Source of the DNA: an uncultured Kiritimatiellota bacterium
Lineage (GTDB): Bacteria > Verrucomicrobiota > Kiritimatiellia > RFP12 > UBA1067
DNA: 27,239 nucleotides
Assembly (NCBI GenBank): GCA_934635225.1
Contig: CAKTYZ010000028.1
Coordinates: 1-27,239, forward strand
Direction: 5' to 3'
In this document: positions 24,437 to 27,239 of the stretch, piece after piece
How positions within the stretch are numbered: position 1 is the stretch's first letter
How the letters are laid out: every line of letters begins with the position of its first letter
Position numbers and translations under genes: made by a program
The notes under the pieces: generated by a model
What the model saw: only the letters and a program-made list of their open reading frames with translations
Told to the model about the DNA's origin: nothing
Databases searched by the model: none

Positions 24437-26017
24437 ATGCGCAACTGCAATTCCAGCGTCCGGCCCGTCGGGGCTTTGATGATTCGGCCTATCGCCCATT
24501 CGATTATCCGCCCATTCAATCATTCGATCATTCTCCTGCTCGTCTTCTCGCTCGTGGGGTGTTCCCATCTCCCTTCGGTCGGGCCGGACTACGAAGAGAC
24601 GGCGTTTGAGGTTCCCGCCTATTTGTTGCCTGACGCGGGCCAGCCATCGACGAATCTGACGGCAACGGGCGAGTACGCGGCGGCGGACGCGAAGGACGAC
24701 GTGCGCCAGATCATCTCGAAAGATGCGCTTTCGCTTTGGTGGAAGCGGTTTGACGACCCTGTGCTGGAGGCGCTTGTCGAAGGCGGCATCTCGAACAATG
24801 TGGGCTTCCTGATGGCCCAGAAGCAGCTGGAGGCGGCGAACTGGCAACTCCTTGGTTCCTATGCGGCGTTCCTGCCGAAGTTCACAGGGGCGGGCGCGTG
24901 GACGCGCTACTGGTACAATCCGCATACGCGCGGCAACGGGAACGGCCGAAACGGCTACAACTACAATATCGGCAACCTTGCGGTGGACGGACAGTGGGAG
25001 ATTGACCTCTTTGGCGGCAGCCGTCGCGCGACGGAGGCGGCGCTGGCGCAGGCTGAGGCGGCGGGTTGGTCTGTCGCGGATGCGTGGGTGTCATTGACGA
25101 CGCAGATCGGTACGCAGTATGCGAACCTCCGTACAACACAGGAGCGTATCGAAGTCGCGCGAACGAACCTCGTCCTCCAGTCCGAAACCTACGAGATCTT
25201 GAAATCGCGCCTGGATTCGGGCATTGGCGATGAACTCGCCGTCAACCAGTGCGCCTACGTCGTCGAGCAGACGCGCGCGCGCATTCCGCAGCTCTTGGCG
25301 CAGGAAGAGCAGCTCAAGAACGCATTGGCGATCCTCGCGGGCGAGATGCCAGGCGCATTGAACGAAAGGCTGAAGCCGCTGGACGGACGACGCGACTGGC
25401 TTCTTCAGCCGCAGAAGGTCGCGGAACTGAAGTTGGACACGTTGCGCGGTCGACCTGACGTCAAGGTGACAGAGCGTCAGCTTGCGGCGGCGACGGCGGC
25501 GATTGGTGTGGCGAAATCGCAGTGGTTCCCGAGACTTTATGTGAACGGAACGATTGGCCTTGAGTCGAAAAACAGCCTTGATCTCTTCAGCAAGGAGTCC
25601 TTTTTTGCCTCCCTTGGGCCATCCGTCAGCTGGCCGATCTTTCAGGGCGGCGCCATTTACGCGAACGTGAAGGCGACTGAGGCGAAGATGCATGAAGCCG
25701 CGCTTGCCTATGAGTATGCGCTTCAGAACGCATATGGTCAAGTGCGTGATGCCTATGCGGCCTATACGCAGGAATATCGTCGAAACCAGTCCTTGAAGAG
25801 CGCGGTCAAGGCCGCGACGGATGCGGTCACGATTTCGCAGGACCTTTACAAGAACGGCCTCAAGGACTTCAATAACGTTCTGGACGCGCAGCGTTCCCGC
25901 CTTCAGCTGGAAGAGGAGTTCGTCCTTTCGCGTGGCCAGATTACGCTCGATCTCATTTCCCTTTACAAGGCGCTTGGCGGAGGTCTCGCGACCACCAGTC
26001 TTTCAGACCTTCACTGA
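24437..26017 (+). CDS. Outer-membrane efflux lipoprotein, NodT/OprM type
   Basis: 526 residues from ATG 24437. The lipobox LVGC is followed by SHLPSVGPDYEE, the hallmark of NodT-family factors. The body holds the two outer-membrane factor repeats: WWKRFDDPVLEALVEGGISN, DGQWEIDLFGGSRRATEAA, LDTLRGRPDVKVTERQLAAA, and FPRLYVNGTIGLES with SWPIFQGGAIYANVKATEAK. These trimeric channels cross the outer membrane and complete the pump assembled by the two genes upstream. The true start is uncertain: ATG 24407, 24437 or 24479 are in frame; 24479 would give the most ordinary signal peptide. The N-terminus contains an unusual DNA repeat encoding IRPIAHSIIRPFNHSII. It is separated from the pump gene by about 265 nt and has its own promoter. 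Confidence 0.92.
   Translation: MRNCNSSVRPVGALMIRPIAHSIIRPFNHSIILLLVFSLVGCSHLPSVGPDYEETAFEVPAYLLPDAGQPSTNLTATGEYAAADAKDDVRQIISKDALSLWWKRFDDPVLEALVEGGISNNVGFLMAQKQLEAANWQLLGSYAAFLPKFTGAGAWTRYWYNPHTRGNGNGRNGYNYNIGNLAVDGQWEIDLFGGSRRATEAALAQAEAAGWSVADAWVSLTTQIGTQYANLRTTQERIEVARTNLVLQSETYEILKSRLDSGIGDELAVNQCAYVVEQTRARIPQLLAQEEQLKNALAILAGEMPGALNERLKPLDGRRDWLLQPQKVAELKLDTLRGRPDVKVTERQLAAATAAIGVAKSQWFPRLYVNGTIGLESKNSLDLFSKESFFASLGPSVSWPIFQGGAIYANVKATEAKMHEAALAYEYALQNAYGQVRDAYAAYTQEYRRNQSLKSAVKAATDAVTISQDLYKNGLKDFNNVLDAQRSRLQLEEEFVLSRGQITLDLISLYKALGGGLATTSLSDLH
24493..24524 (+). repeat. Short direct repeat inside the signal-peptide region
   Basis: Two adjacent 16-bp copies, CGCCCATTCGATTATC (24493-24508) and CGCCCATTCAATCATT (24509-24524), then a partial CGATCATTC. 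The repeat encodes HSIIRPFNHSII in the factor's N-terminus. ATTC/ATCATTC-type motifs of this kind are more typical of intergenic repeats than of coding DNA. Confidence 0.7.
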
Positions 26018-26253
26018 TGTGTGCTCTTTGGGGGCGGACGCCTTCATGCTCATTCTTGTCGGGGCCTGTCGTTTGCCCTGCACAGGTTTATTGCCGATAG
26101 GCTCGTGCACTGTCTAATGCATTCTGACAAGGATCTTAGCGCAAACTCATCGACCGAATCATCACTTGGTGATTTTCGGAATGATAGAGCGAGTGACGAG
26201 CCGTAGTCTTCCGTTGTTATCATTCTGAAAATATGCTGTCATTTGCGTCATGA
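26018..26253. other. Gap of 236 nt without a recognisable gene
   Basis: Base composition becomes AT-richer along this stretch. A small 5-bp hairpin (ATCAC-TTG-GTGAT near 26163-26175) is visible. No open frame with protein-like content, RNA gene or clear promoter was recognised. It marks the border between the efflux locus and the decayed segment that follows. Confidence 0.5.
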
Positions 26254-26475
26254 ATGACGGCAATAGTGCCAGTAAGAGATCTCAAGGATACCAATCGGAT
26301 ATCTGAACTCTGCAATATGGTTATAATGAGCATGACCTATTACGAAGAGGCCATAGGGCGTAATGCCGTATACGCCAAATTTGAAGAAGCCAGGGCAGAC
26401 ATTGCCTCAGACCGTGTGAAACCATTGCGCAAGGCACTTGCAAGCCAAAGGGCGAAATTCAATGTACACGCTTGA
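26254..26475 (+). pseudogene. Phd/YefM-type antitoxin with an apparent internal deletion
   Basis: 73 residues in an open frame. The start TAIVPVRDLKDTNRISELC is the DNA-binding beginning typical of short Phd/YefM antitoxins, and the later MSMTYYEEAIGRNAVYAKFE and DRVKPLRKALASQRAKF match their C-terminal toxin-binding part. Between Cys20 and Met22 (near bases 26314-26319) relatives have about fifteen more residues, roughly SEPIFVTKNGYGD, which form part of the fold. The deletion appears to be in frame. No good ribosome site precedes the ATG. DNA binding is probably impaired. It overlaps the toxin gene by 14 nt, the usual operon layout. Missing residues are from my memory of the family. Confidence 0.65.
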
Positions 26476-26754
26476 AATCACCGAAAGCGCAGAAGTTGAC
26501 CTCGACCAGATAACGGATTATGTCGGGAATGCGCTTGCCAATCCCCCCGTAGCCTTGGCCGTGCTGGATGAGGTTGAGCGAGTTTAGACACACTTGAAAC
26601 GACGCCAGAAATCTTTCCTCTTTGCTCAGATTCTAGACTGGCAGAATTAGGGTGCCGAAAGGCGATAGTAAGGGCATACATACTTGTCTACGAGATAGAC
26701 TATGCCGAGCAAGTTGTTCGTGTACTTCGTTTTTTCCATGGGTTTGTCGCGTGA
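26462..26754 (+). pseudogene. RelE/ParE-type toxin, frameshifted
   Basis: From ATG 26462 the frame reads MYTLEITESAEVDLDQITDY and onward to a TAG at 26585-26587 after 41 residues, matching the N-terminal half of RelE/ParE toxins. The frame one base earlier then continues seamlessly from about 26580: SLDTLETTPEIFPLC, then GCRKAIVRAYILVYEIDYAE and VVRVLRFFHGFVA, ending at TGA 26752-26754. Restoring one base near 26580 would give a toxin of about 97 residues with the family's RKAIV..YILVYE..VLRFFH core. Loss of an active toxin fits the damaged antitoxin beside it. The pair resembles those common in gut Firmicutes, suggesting past transfer. Confidence 0.8.
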
Positions 26755-27020
26755 TCTCCGCCTGTTGCTTAGAAATGGAGGGGATGGGGAATGTCTTAAC
26801 ACATTGCTTGAACCATTGCCAATCTGTTTTATCCAACTTTGCGCTTATCCAATTAAGGTACTTTAGGATAACCTTTGAATTTGAAAGGCAAAGATAAAAC
26901 TTCGCATGGGGGTTGTGGCTTGTGTATGCGCAGCTCAAGCTTTCTGGACACAACATCATCACAAAGTTGCATGATTCCTCCTCAATTTCTTTCTGTCGTC
27001 GAGGATCGGAAATACTCAGA
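26755..27020 (-). pseudogene. Fragment resembling the C-terminus of a restriction-modification enzyme
   Basis: Read on the minus strand, roughly from 27020 down to 26755, an open frame gives PRRQKEIEEESCNFVMMLC, FYLCLSNSKVILKYLNWISA and WFKQCVKTFPIPSISKQQAE. The pattern of a 'NSK..l.yl..is' helix followed by 'FKQ....FPIP.is..qQ' resembles the C-terminal target-recognition part of TaqI/Eco57I-like or type I specificity proteins. No start, methylase motif or nuclease motif is present, and the frame runs into the toxin region at its end. AT-rich composition fits decayed foreign DNA. The family call is tentative. Confidence 0.35.
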
Positions 27021-27239
27021 GATGGCCTGAGAGGTATGGAAGTTCACGCCTTATATTATCAAGGATAAACCGGGCCGAACCTTGTGTGGGATGTTTCGTG
27101 GCTTTACGTGGTAAAGTGGGGGATCTGTACGGAAGATGTCGCGGTCCTTGCGGGAGGTAATTCTGTCCGATCCCGACGTCTGGGTTCCGGAGGGGCTTGT
27201 CGCCGGCTGCGAATGAGGGCGCGCTCCCGCCCTGGAGAC
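27021..27239. other. Right end of the window, no gene recognised
   Basis: A small perfect hairpin (CTTTAC-GTG-GTAAAG, near 27102-27116) and a 26-codon open frame from ATG 27136 (MSRSLREVILSDPDVWVPEG and on, stop 27214-27216) are visible. The latter could be the tail of a degraded protein or chance. Composition returns to GC-rich near the edge. Confidence 0.3.

Noticed and set aside
1..27239. CRISPR arrays, tRNA or rRNA genes
   Set aside because: No regularly spaced repeats, cloverleaf-like sequence or rRNA-like stretches were seen on reading the window, although a tRNA scan could not be run.

Overview
All recognisable intact genes lie on the + strand of a GC-rich bacterial genome. The gene mix suggests an uncultured member of the PVC group (Kiritimatiellota, Verrucomicrobiota or Lentisphaerota), probably from a gut or another polysaccharide-rich habitat. 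This is inference from a LamG-type secreted protein, a large two-domain glycosidase, several Tat-signal oxidoreductase/isomerase proteins, and a broken gut-type toxin-antitoxin pair. No rRNA or marker protein is present to confirm it.

Layout. 1-5.7 kb: a frameshifted gene end, a secreted LamG/beta-sandwich protein, and a 960-residue exported protein joining a GH42-like N-terminal half to a GH39-like C-terminal half. A 101-bp MITE with a perfect 8-bp target duplication sits exactly on the stop codon of that protein and is followed by remnants of a Tat-signal gene. 5.7-9.5 kb: a MetX-MetW fusion, uppP and rmuC as one tight operon. 9.5-10.6 kb: an NAD synthetase lacking the usual glutaminase domain. 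10.7-14.4 kb: hisB and hisA flanking a Tat lipoprotein sugar isomerase-like protein and a Tat-exported Gfo/Idh/MocA protein. 14.5-17.4 kb: an orphan peptide-type ABC ATPase, mutY and a beta-lactamase-fold lipoprotein. 17.4-18.9 kb: secG and an NAD-dependent epimerase. 19.0-26.0 kb: a TetR regulator, an RND adaptor, an RND pump and a NodT-type outer-membrane factor, together a complete tripartite efflux system. 26.0-27.2 kb: a decayed, AT-richer segment with a damaged antitoxin, a frameshifted toxin and a minus-strand fragment resembling a restriction-enzyme C-terminus.

The most striking signal is regulatory. At five operon starts (metX-metW, nadE, hisB, the ABC gene, tetR) a perfect TATAAT lies only 8-11 nt before the ATG, with no room for a Shine-Dalgarno site. 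Transcription should therefore begin within about 2-5 nt of the start codon, giving leaderless mRNAs. Four of these are TGn-TATAAT extended -10 boxes without a visible -35. By contrast secG has a -35, a 29-nt gap and a Shine-Dalgarno site, and genes inside operons have ordinary Shine-Dalgarno sites or overlapping starts. The tetR promoter also contains a palindrome resembling the E. coli AcrR operator as I recall it, so the efflux operon is probably autoregulated. I see no clear new defence system. Best leads are the leaderless promoters, the MITE on a stop codon, the truncated NadE, and the exported pair embedded between his genes.
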